From Spirochaetia bacterium UBA5368 (GTDB taxonomy: Bacteria; Spirochaetota; UBA4802; UBA5368), in contig DHPI01000086.1 of NCBI GenBank assembly GCA_002407865.1, positions 45,397-52,307 of the forward strand: a stretch of DNA of 6,911 bases, in the 5' to 3' direction. Below, one piece after another: positions 1 through 6,508 of the stretch. A program made the translations under genes and the position numbers. Position 1 is the first letter of the stretch. Each line of letters begins with the position of its first letter. Under the pieces are notes generated by a model. The model saw only the letters and a list, made by a program, of their open reading frames with translations. It had not been told where the DNA came from and made no database searches.

Positions 1-1810
1 AATCGTTTCAATGGATCACCGGACCGGTATTGCGCTGATGGTGATTGCGTACTGTGCGTCGTTATATTTTTTCAAAATATACAGGATCATCTGGAAGTAT
101 TTCAATGTCCGCGATATGTGCAGGCTTGCCGCGGCCAACGCGACGGGCTTTTGCGTCTTTACCGCGATGATGCTTGCTACGGGCTCCTCGTATTCTCCGC
201 CCGCGGCGGTGCTCGCGCTTTTTTTTAACGGCTTTTTCACGGGCGCGTACAGGACGCTCGTCCGCGGGATTGGCGCCGACGCGGAATTGCCGGGTGGTGA
301 TGGGGCGGATGCCGCGATAGACGCGGTAAAGGGAACGGCCGAAGAGAAAAGGATCCTCATTGCCGGGGCCGGCGATGCGGGGAGCATGCTGCTTGCCGAA
401 TATGCGAAACGCGGGTTGGAGCGGTGCGTTGTCGGGTTTGTCGATGACGACAGGGCGAAGATCGGGAAAATGCTGAACGGCAAGATGGTGTTTTCCTCGA
501 CCGGCGGCGTGAATGACGTTATACGAAATAAAAAGATCACCGAGGTCGTCATTGCCATGCCGTCCGTCGGGGCCGCCGCGATCAACCGCATCATCGCCGA
601 CGTACGGCGCGAACATCCAAGGCTGCTCGTGAAGACGCTGCCGTCGTTCACGCGGATTTTCGAGAAATCGCTGCTGCCCGATCTGCGCGAGCTGGGGATC
701 GCCGATCTGCTGGGCCGCGAGGAATTCGGCATAGACGTACAAGCCATTCAAAATCATTTTACGGGGGCGACGGTGCTCGTGACCGGCGCCGGCGGAAGCA
801 TCGGGTCCGAGCTGTGCCGCCAGCTTCTGAAATTCAACATACGGCGGCTCATCGCCGTGGGCAGGGGCGAGTTTTCGATCTATACGCTCGCGAAATCGCT
901 GCAGGAGCACATGTACTATCTCGAATCGGAAACGGAAATTGTGTACCGCATTGCCGACGTGAAAGACCGCGGAATGCTCAACCTCATATTCGGCCGTTAC
1001 CGGCCCGACATCGTGTTTCATGCGGCCGCGCACAAGCATGTGCCGCTGATGGAGTTTAACGAGATAGAGGCCATTCAGAACAATGTCATTGGGAGCTTCA
1101 ACGTGTTCGAGGTCGCACTGGCTAATCATGCGCGCGAATGCGTGCTGATCTCCACAGACAAGGCGGTGCATCCGGTGAACGTTATGGGCGCGACGAAGCG
1201 GGCGGCTGAATTGATGGCGCGGTATTATTTCGAGAAGGGCCTCACGACATCGATCGTGCGTTTCGGCAACGTCATCGGCAGCCGCGGCTCGGTAATTCCG
1301 CTTTTCCGCGAGCAAATTGAGAAGGGCGGCCCGGTTACCGTGACCCATCCCGAGGTGACACGCTACTTTATGTCGATTCCCGAGGCGTCGATACTGGTTA
1401 TCAACGCGGCGGCGTATTCGAAGGGTGGCGAGGTGTTTGTGCTCGATATGGGAAAACAGTACCGCGTCGCGGACATCGCGCGGAACCTCATCCGGTTTTA
1501 CGGCTACGAGCCCGACAGGGACATTAAAATAGAGTATACCGGTCTGCGGCCGGGCGAGAAGCTGTACGAAGAGCTTTTTTACCCGAAGGAAAATCTTGTA
1601 AAAACGCAGAATGAAAAAATATATATATTGAATGCTGCCGGCGAATCATATTCGCGCGATGGTATAGAGCGGTGGCTTTCGGAGGAATATCCGCGTTTAT
1701 ATGAATGCGATTCCCGAGGCGCCAGAAGGCTTCTCAACAAGCTTGTGCCGGAATTCGAGAACGGTTCCGATGTCGAAGAATACGGTCCCAATCCCCGCCT
1801 GGTCAACTGA
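1..1810 (+). CDS. Membrane-bound nucleotide-sugar 4,6-dehydratase, FlaA1/CapD/PglF type (5' end cut by window)
   Basis: Probably converts a UDP-N-acetylhexosamine to its 4-keto-6-deoxy form with bound NAD(P), an early step in capsule, O-antigen or glycan synthesis, at the inner face of the cytoplasmic membrane. Numbering from the ATG at 11: hydrophobic segments at about 7-21, 39-58 and 64-84; a first Rossmann-like domain from about 113 (ILIAGAGDAGS); the catalytic short-chain dehydrogenase domain from about 254, with TGAGGSIG at 258-265, HAAAHKHVP at 338-346, STDKAVHP at 381-388, then M392 and K396. Met in place of the usual Tyr of YxxxK is normal for PglF-like enzymes. The ATG at 11 is probably not the true start: the frame is open to the window edge, no ribosome site precedes it, and the family normally has further N-terminal membrane helices. 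The family is clear; the exact sugar substrate is not. Confidence 0.9.
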   Translation, partial: IVSMDHRTGIALMVIAYCASLYFFKIYRIIWKYFNVRDMCRLAAANATGFCVFTAMMLATGSSYSPPAAVLALFFNGFFTGAYRTLVRGIGADAELPGGDGADAAIDAVKGTAEEKRILIAGAGDAGSMLLAEYAKRGLERCVVGFVDDDRAKIGKMLNGKMVFSSTGGVNDVIRNKKITEVVIAMPSVGAAAINRIIADVRREHPRLLVKTLPSFTRIFEKSLLPDLRELGIADLLGREEFGIDVQAIQNHFTGATVLVTGAGGSIGSELCRQLLKFNIRRLIAVGRGEFSIYTLAKSLQEHMYYLESETEIVYRIADVKDRGMLNLIFGRYRPDIVFHAAAHKHVPLMEFNEIEAIQNNVIGSFNVFEVALANHARECVLISTDKAVHPVNVMGATKRAAELMARYYFEKGLTTSIVRFGNVIGSRGSVIPLFREQIEKGGPVTVTHPEVTRYFMSIPEASILVINAAAYSKGGEVFVLDMGKQYRVADIARNLIRFYGYEPDRDIKIEYTGLRPGEKLYEELFYPKENLVKTQNEKIYILNAAGESYSRDGIERWLSEEYPRLYECDSRGARRLLNKLVPEFENGSDVEEYGPNPRLVN

Positions 1811-1862
1811 CATGCCCGTGTAATACGTCTTCGAAAATTCCATTCTTTATGTGGTATGCATT

Positions 1863-1878
1863 ACCGGTGCGGTTTTTT
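1863..1878 (+). terminator. Weak candidate intrinsic terminator after the dehydratase
   Basis: ACCG at 1863-1866 and CGGT at 1870-1873 can pair around a 3-base loop, and a run of six T ends at 1878. The four-base-pair stem is short for an efficient terminator. The position after the stop codon and just before a TATAAT box supports a boundary between transcription units, but this is only suggestive. Confidence 0.3.
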
Positions 1879-1887
1879 GTACTTGCG

Positions 1888-1893
1888 TATAAT
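1888..1893 (+). promoter_or_regulatory. Candidate -10 box for the glycosyltransferase gene
   Basis: A perfect TATAAT lies 93 bases before the ATG at 1987, in the AT-rich part of the gap. No good -35 hexamer is found 16-18 bases upstream, so either the promoter needs an activator or the match is chance. The surrounding TGCGTATAA (1884-1892) recurs upstream of the HD-GYP gene at 3388-3396. Confidence 0.35.
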
Positions 1894-1973
1894 GATTATC
1901 CGATTAAACTTAAAAAAGAGTGCCACTTACTGCGTGCGATGAAAATATGGTACAGACTGACCTGCTTTCACGT

Positions 1974-1980
1974 GGGAGGA
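1974..1980 (+). promoter_or_regulatory. Ribosome binding site of the glycosyltransferase
   Basis: GGGAGGA ends six bases before the ATG at 1987. It is a strong Shine-Dalgarno match with good spacing and fixes the start of this gene. Confidence 0.8.
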
Positions 1981-1986
1981 TGATCA

Positions 1987-3255
1987 ATGGAATATGCCAC
2001 AGCGCTTCGTCCGTATACCGTACGGCGGCTCGAAGAGATAAAAAAAGCGGACATCCTGGTGGGCGTGCCATGTTATAATAACGAAAATACTGTGGGGCAT
2101 GTCATTGAGATGGTATCCGCCGGCCTCGCTAAATATTACCGTGACGCGCGGTCGGTTATTTTTGTTTCCGACGGGGGATCGACAGACGATACCAGAGACA
2201 TTGCGCTCGCGACGGAATTGAAGCCGTGGCAGGAAAAGCTTGTGCAGATATACAGGGGCATATCCGGAAAGGGGAGCGCCTTCAGGGCGATCTTCGAGGC
2301 CGGGGCGATTCTCGATGTCCGGGCGTGCATGGTCGTCGATTCTGACCTGCGAAGCATATCGCCCGACTGGGTCAATCTGCTGCTTGCTCCCGTAATGCAC
2401 AACGACTATGAATTTGTAGCGCCGGTATACACGCGCCACAAGTACGACGGCACCATTACGAACAATATCGTATACAATCTCACTCGCTCAGTGTACGGGA
2501 AACGAATTCGGCAGCCTATTGGCGGCGATTTTACCTTTTCGAAAGGTCTGGCCAAATTCTATCTTGAAAAGCCTGTATGGAGCACAGATATCGCGAAATT
2601 CGGCATTGACGTATGGATGACCATCAATGCCATCGCGCGGAACGTGAATATCTGCCAGGCGAACCTTGGCGTGAAAATCCACGACGCGAAAGATCCCGCG
2701 CAGTCGCTGGGGCCGATGTTCGTCCAGGTCGTCGGTACGCTTTTCAACCTGATGGAGCACTACGAGCTGTTCTGGAAAAATGTCACCGGCTCACGGGATG
2801 TGCCCCTCTTCGGCGACGAGGTGCGCAAGGAGCCGGAGCCGGTGAAGGTCGATATGCGGAAACTTGTGCATGAATACACGACAGGCTTTTCGCAGTTCAG
2901 GCCGCTCTACAGGGGGATTTTTTCGCCCGAGGTGTATGCCGGCCTTGAAGCCGCGTCTTTGCGTGGCGCGGCGAATTTCGATATTCCAATTAATATCTGG
3001 GTAAAAACCCTCTTTGAGCTGGCCGCTACGTATCATCACTGGAAAATCAACCGGGTGCGTCTTATCAACCTCATGGTGCCGTTGTATTATGGTCGCGTGG
3101 CCTCGTTTGTCAACACCACGCTCGACATGGACTCCTTCCAGGCGGAATCTGTCGTTCAAGAGCAGGCGGAAGCCTTTGAGCGGGAGAAGGAGTACCTCAT
3201 TGCCAGATGGGATGAAGGCAGGCCCGAGCCGGAATTATTTGGACAGGTTTTTTAA
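1987..3255 (+). CDS. GT-A glycosyltransferase resembling mannosylglycerate/glucosylglycerate synthases
   Basis: A 422-residue soluble protein that should transfer a sugar from a nucleotide-sugar donor. The GT-A nucleotide-binding part shows GVPCYNNENT (26-35), SDGGSTDDT (61-69), GKGSAFRA (94-101), the metal-binding DSD (118-120) in VVDSDLRSISPDW, QPIGGDF (176-182), FGIDVW (205-210) and a likely third metal ligand, H232. From memory, the order and spacing match retaining mannosylglycerate synthase (GT78) and related GT81/glucosylglycerate enzymes, including the helical C-terminal part with an AATYH segment at 346-350. The product could therefore be a compatible solute or a glycosylated cell-surface precursor. 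No signal peptide or membrane helix is seen. The gene has a strong ribosome site and appears to be its own unit, with a terminator behind it. Glycosyltransferase is near certain; the substrate is an inference. Confidence 0.88.
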   Translation: MEYATALRPYTVRRLEEIKKADILVGVPCYNNENTVGHVIEMVSAGLAKYYRDARSVIFVSDGGSTDDTRDIALATELKPWQEKLVQIYRGISGKGSAFRAIFEAGAILDVRACMVVDSDLRSISPDWVNLLLAPVMHNDYEFVAPVYTRHKYDGTITNNIVYNLTRSVYGKRIRQPIGGDFTFSKGLAKFYLEKPVWSTDIAKFGIDVWMTINAIARNVNICQANLGVKIHDAKDPAQSLGPMFVQVVGTLFNLMEHYELFWKNVTGSRDVPLFGDEVRKEPEPVKVDMRKLVHEYTTGFSQFRPLYRGIFSPEVYAGLEAASLRGAANFDIPINIWVKTLFELAATYHHWKINRVRLINLMVPLYYGRVASFVNTTLDMDSFQAESVVQEQAEAFEREKEYLIARWDEGRPEPELFGQVF

Positions 3256-3303
3256 GATAATTTACCTCTTGAATAATACGATAATAATAAAGGGGTCACC
3301 CGG

Positions 3304-3346
3304 ATGCCGGCGTACGGCGGGGGGAGTGTCCGGCATGCTTTTTTTT
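3304..3346 (+). terminator. Rho-independent terminator after the glycosyltransferase
   Basis: ATGCCGG at 3304-3310 pairs perfectly with CCGGCAT at 3330-3336 across a 19-base G-rich loop, followed after two bases by eight T (3339-3346). It starts 48 bases after the stop codon at 3255. The loop also permits a competing small hairpin, GCCG 3306-3309 with CGGC 3315-3318. The simplest reading is that it ends the glycosyltransferase transcript and isolates the downstream operon. Confidence 0.75.
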
Positions 3347-3387
3347 AAGAAAATGATTTTGTAATGCCATTATGACGTAAATTACAA

Positions 3388-3457
3388 TGCGTATAAAATA
3401 TTTTATATGATTTAAATTTTATAATATGGTTTGACGTTGCGATGATGACGATATATG
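3388..3457 (+). promoter_or_regulatory. AT-rich promoter region of the HD-GYP operon
   Basis: Between the terminator and the HD-GYP gene the DNA is strongly AT-rich and has no supported gene. It holds several promoter-like elements: TATAAA at 3392-3397 within TGCGTATAA (a 9-mer also found before the glycosyltransferase), TATAAT at 3420-3425, and TTGACG at 3431-3436 followed 15 bases later by TATATG at 3452-3457. None forms a full consensus pair with ideal spacing, so the exact start of transcription cannot be chosen, but a promoter here is likely. Confidence 0.45.
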
Positions 3458-3487
3458 CGAAACACCATTACTATTTTACATGGAACC

Positions 3488-3494
3488 GGTAGGA
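3488..3494 (+). promoter_or_regulatory. Ribosome binding site deciding the HD-GYP start
   Basis: GGTAGGA ends three bases before the ATG at 3498. The spacing is short, but the other in-frame ATG at 3480 has no purine-rich site before it. This favours 3498 as the start, making the protein six residues shorter. Confidence 0.45.
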
Positions 3495-3497
3495 ATT

Positions 3498-5573
3498 ATG
3501 GAAATTGCGGAATGTAATGCCGATATCGTGACCAACAGGTTCGTGTGCATATCCGAAAGGGTGAAAAACAGAATCGATTTTTCCGCGGCGATGGATATTA
3601 CGCCGTTCGTTTTCGAGGATATCGCAAAGGAAATTGAGAACATTACACACGGGTTGTCCGGCGCGGCCTTTGCGCTTGTATTCGCAAACCGGAGTGAATG
3701 GGACGATATTGAAAAAACGCTGTCGGATTTACGGAATGAGCGGCTGTATTCCACATGCGTGCTTGTCGGCAGCGAGGATGATATCGTTGATGAGGCGGAT
3801 CTTGGCGGCATACTGCACTATGCCGCATCGCGGATAAACGCGCGTGAATATGACTTTCTCGTGAAAAAGGGATTTGCGGTTCTCGATGAACAGCACCGTG
3901 CCGCGCGTGATCGTGCGGAGTATAACGCCCTGCTTCTTGACATGAAACAAGACCAGGAAGACCTCATCAACATTGGAAGGTCGCTGTCCATAGAAAAGGA
4001 CTCTGACAAGCTGCTGCGCCTGATACTGCTGCTTGGAAAAAAAATCACCGGAGCCGACGCGGGGAGTATTTATATCGTTGAAGAAAAGGATGACGGAGCG
4101 AAGCATTTACGCTTTAAATACTCGCACACGTTTTCCAAAAACCTCCCGTATGAAGAATTCGTGCTGCCAATTGACGCCAATTCCATCGCCGGATATGTGG
4201 CGATGACAGGAAAGGTGCTTAATATTCCGGATGTATACGAACTTTCGGATGGCGATCCAGTTTCGTTCAATTCTACGTTCGACAGCGCGCATAATTACCG
4301 CTCGAGATCCATGCTTGTTGTGCCCATGAAAAACAATGTCGACGAGATAATCGGCGTTATTCAGCTCATCAACAGCAAGGAGGACACCAGCGAGAATTCG
4401 CGGATCAGGGGCAACGAGGCCTTTGAAATCACTCTTGCAACGACTGAGGACTTCAATGTGAAGGTTGTGCCGTTTGCCGCGCGGTACGAATCGCTTCTCG
4501 AGGCGGTTGCCGGCCAGGCGGCAATTGCGTTAGAAAACAACAGGATGATGAAGCAGATTCAGTTCCAGTTCGAGGAATTTGTCAGAGCGTCGGTTTCCGC
4601 GATAGAGTCCCGAGACCCGGCGACATCCGGGCACTCCTTCCGCGTTGCCGAGATATGCAAACAGCTTGCGTACGCGGTCAACAGCGAAACAGAGGGTGAG
4701 TACGAAACTGTCAATTTCAGCGAGACGGCGATAAAGGAGCTTGAATACGCGGCGCTGTTGCACGATTTTGGAAAGGTGTATATCGATCTTGCAGTGTTTC
4801 AAAAGGCGAAAAAGCTTTTCCCGAAAGAACTCGACAACCTGATGCTGAAGATGGATTATCTGTACCGGTGCACCGAACTTGAGTATAATGCGAAAGAAAT
4901 TGCCCTGCTGAAAAAATCACGAAACGGGGCGAACGTCCCGGCGCTGACCGGGGGTCTCGAAGCGGAACGGAAGCGTCTGCTCGATGCAATCATGGACATT
5001 AAAAAGGAACTGCGTGCGCTGAACGAGCCCACGGCGACCGATGCCGATCCCCTGAAGGTGCTCGATGGCGTGATTTCGAAGCTGCCTGCGGTGTCGTGCC
5101 TGCTGCCGGATGGTAACGCGATTGATGTGATTTCAGAAAGCGAACGCCGCAATCTCGAAATACGCCGCGGCAGCCTCAATTCGCAGGAGCGCAAAATCAT
5201 TGAGAGCCATGTGGTGCACACATACAATTTTGTCAGCAGAATACCGTGGCCGCCGGAGTTTCGCAATATCCCGGAGATTGCCGCGAAACACCACGAAAAG
5301 CTCGATGGCTCGGGATATCCCGGAAGATTACACGGCGAGAACGATATACCCATCCAGGCGAGGATGATGGCGATTGCCGATATCTTCGACGCGCTCTCCG
5401 CATCGGACAGGCCGTACAAAAAATCGCTGCCGATAGAAAAAACTCTCGCGATTTTACAGGATGAGGCAAAACAGCGCAAGCTTGACCAGAAACTTGTTGA
5501 TCTTTTTATCAGGTACAGAATATATGAGAAAACCGATAAGAATTCACTTAAAGGAGAAAACACGGCGACATGA
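3498..5573 (+). CDS. GAF-domain HD-GYP phosphodiesterase (cyclic-di-GMP hydrolase) with a large insertion
   Basis: Likely hydrolyses cyclic-di-GMP in the cytoplasm, with activity set by a ligand or partner of its GAF domain. Numbering from the alternative ATG at 3480 (697 residues): about 1-145 is an unassigned N-terminal region; about 160-355 is a GAF domain, starting after a helical linker and including SIAGYVAMTGKVLNIPDV (235-252); about 366-680 is the HD-GYP domain. Its expected metal ligands and motifs are all present: E376, H385, H428-D429 with K432, H577, H604-H605, GYP at 612-614, D634, and RPY at 644-646. Activity is therefore expected. A stretch of roughly 120 extra residues, partly charged and helical, separates HD from H577. 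No membrane helix or signal peptide is seen. It is the first gene of an operon, and its stop overlaps the next start by four bases (ATGA). The start at 3498 is preferred because of its upstream AGGA. Confidence 0.93.
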   Translation: MEIAECNADIVTNRFVCISERVKNRIDFSAAMDITPFVFEDIAKEIENITHGLSGAAFALVFANRSEWDDIEKTLSDLRNERLYSTCVLVGSEDDIVDEADLGGILHYAASRINAREYDFLVKKGFAVLDEQHRAARDRAEYNALLLDMKQDQEDLINIGRSLSIEKDSDKLLRLILLLGKKITGADAGSIYIVEEKDDGAKHLRFKYSHTFSKNLPYEEFVLPIDANSIAGYVAMTGKVLNIPDVYELSDGDPVSFNSTFDSAHNYRSRSMLVVPMKNNVDEIIGVIQLINSKEDTSENSRIRGNEAFEITLATTEDFNVKVVPFAARYESLLEAVAGQAAIALENNRMMKQIQFQFEEFVRASVSAIESRDPATSGHSFRVAEICKQLAYAVNSETEGEYETVNFSETAIKELEYAALLHDFGKVYIDLAVFQKAKKLFPKELDNLMLKMDYLYRCTELEYNAKEIALLKKSRNGANVPALTGGLEAERKRLLDAIMDIKKELRALNEPTATDADPLKVLDGVISKLPAVSCLLPDGNAIDVISESERRNLEIRRGSLNSQERKIIESHVVHTYNFVSRIPWPPEFRNIPEIAAKHHEKLDGSGYPGRLHGENDIPIQARMMAIADIFDALSASDRPYKKSLPIEKTLAILQDEAKQRKLDQKLVDLFIRYRIYEKTDKNSLKGENTAT
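5553..5556 (+). promoter_or_regulatory. Distant ribosome binding site of the phosphoesterase gene
   Basis: GGAG (within AAAGGAG) lies 13 bases before the ATG at 5570, farther than usual. Because the start codon overlaps the stop of the preceding gene, reinitiation by ribosomes finishing the HD-GYP gene probably contributes. Confidence 0.45.
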
Positions 5574-6508
5574 AACGGCACTTCATCCAGGGACTCGCGC
5601 TGCTATGCGTGCTGTTCGTTTCGCTTTCCGCTGTGTCTGTGCGTGCCGATGAAAAGGTCACGTTAGTGTACACCAACTCTCTCAATGGGGCACTCGATTA
5701 CTGCCGCTGTAAAAGCGATCCTAAAGGCGGACTGGTGAAGCGGGCCACCGAGATTCGCGAAATACAAAAGGCGTATCCGAATGTCGTTCTCTTCGAATCG
5801 GGAGATTTTGCGTCGTATGACCCGGACCCCCTGTTATACGGGTATCTGGTACAAGCGTACCGCCATATCAAATACGACGCGATACTCTTCGGCGATCAGG
5901 AATTTTCCGCGGGAATCCCCAATTTTCTGCGTTACAAAAACGAATTGCCGTTCGTCTGCGACAACATTGTTATAAAGAATGAAAACCGCTGGGAGCAGTT
6001 TGCCACGCGAACGATAACGCTGAAACGCGGCGGTCTTGTTATCGGCGTTATCGGAACAATCGCGCCTTCCGCGTTCAGATATTACAGCCGCGGTATTACC
6101 GGCTCGGTGCGGGTTTCCGGACAGGTGGATGAGATTCGCAAGGATGTGAAGGCGTTGCGAAACGATGGGGCGGGGCTCGTGGTGCTTCTTTCCCATTCCG
6201 GCTACGGGGCCGACTGCGAGCTTGAAAAAGATATCCCGGGTGTTGATATCATCATTGGCGGCCATTCGCAGACGTTGTTGAAAAATCCCGTGAAGGGCGT
6301 CAACGCCATTATCGTCCAGGCGGGCGCCGACGGTGCGCACATCGGCATACTTGAATGTGTCGTTTCAAAGGACGGCATTCGCTCGTATAAAAATTCGTTC
6401 CGCCGGCCGGACGAGAACCGGCCTGCCGACGATGCGTATATACGCTCGCTGATTACGCGGTATCAGGAAGAGACGGAAAAGGAATTTAAAAAAATGAGGT
6501 TCAAGTGA
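5570..6508 (+). CDS. Exported UshA-like metallophosphoesterase with altered metal site and CxC motif
   Basis: A 312-residue protein with a Sec signal peptide: basic MKRH, a hydrophobic core at about 7-22, and a probable cut after VRA (24-26). It should be periplasmic or secreted. The mature part matches the N-terminal calcineurin-like domain of 5'-nucleotidases: YTNSLNG (34-40), ESGD (76-79), GDQEF (108-112), SH (208-209), GGHSQ (230-234) and VQAGADGAHIG (249-259). It lacks the C-terminal substrate-specificity domain of UshA. Compared with UshA, D79, H209, H232 and Q234 are kept, but the first-motif Asp and His become S37 and N39, and the Asn-His pair becomes D109-Q110. C45 and C47 follow the first motif, before a GGL (53-55). 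It could be an enzyme with changed metal use, or a binding protein. A C13 near the N-terminus does not form a lipobox. Family clear, activity uncertain. Confidence 0.85.
   Translation: MKRHFIQGLALLCVLFVSLSAVSVRADEKVTLVYTNSLNGALDYCRCKSDPKGGLVKRATEIREIQKAYPNVVLFESGDFASYDPDPLLYGYLVQAYRHIKYDAILFGDQEFSAGIPNFLRYKNELPFVCDNIVIKNENRWEQFATRTITLKRGGLVIGVIGTIAPSAFRYYSRGITGSVRVSGQVDEIRKDVKALRNDGAGLVVLLSHSGYGADCELEKDIPGVDIIIGGHSQTLLKNPVKGVNAIIVQAGADGAHIGILECVVSKDGIRSYKNSFRRPDENRPADDAYIRSLITRYQEETEKEFKKMRFK
6496..6499 (+). promoter_or_regulatory. Ribosome binding site of the rhodanese gene
   Basis: GAGG sits inside the last codons of the phosphoesterase gene, eight bases before the ATG at 6508 and five before an alternative in-frame GTG at 6505. 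It supports translation of the overlapping downstream gene. Confidence 0.55.

Noticed and set aside
62..1348. A long open reading frame (428 codons) on the minus strand across the dehydratase gene
   Set aside because: It lies opposite a clearly conserved gene. Its translation is rich in His and Arg with no recognisable motif, as expected from the antisense of GC-biased codons.
3256..3479. A cyclic-di-GMP riboswitch or other structured leader RNA before the HD-GYP gene
   Set aside because: No conserved GEMM-type core or other known riboswitch motif was seen. The only clear structure is a terminator hairpin that fits the upstream gene, and the rest is AT-rich.
4856..5581. A 241-codon minus-strand open frame opposite the HD-GYP domain
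   Set aside because: It is Ser- and Arg-rich with no motif, and it overlaps conserved catalytic codons on the other strand, so it is a shadow.
5570..5647. Possible lipoprotein signal in the phosphoesterase because of C13
   Set aside because: The residues before C13 are ALL, with Leu at -1 where a lipobox needs Gly, Ala or Ser. A standard Sec cut after VRA fits better.
3498..6508. The idea that the phosphoesterase degrades the pGpG or GMP made by the HD-GYP enzyme
   Set aside because: The phosphoesterase has an export signal and lacks key catalytic residues, while the HD-GYP enzyme has no export signal or membrane helix. They would work in different compartments.
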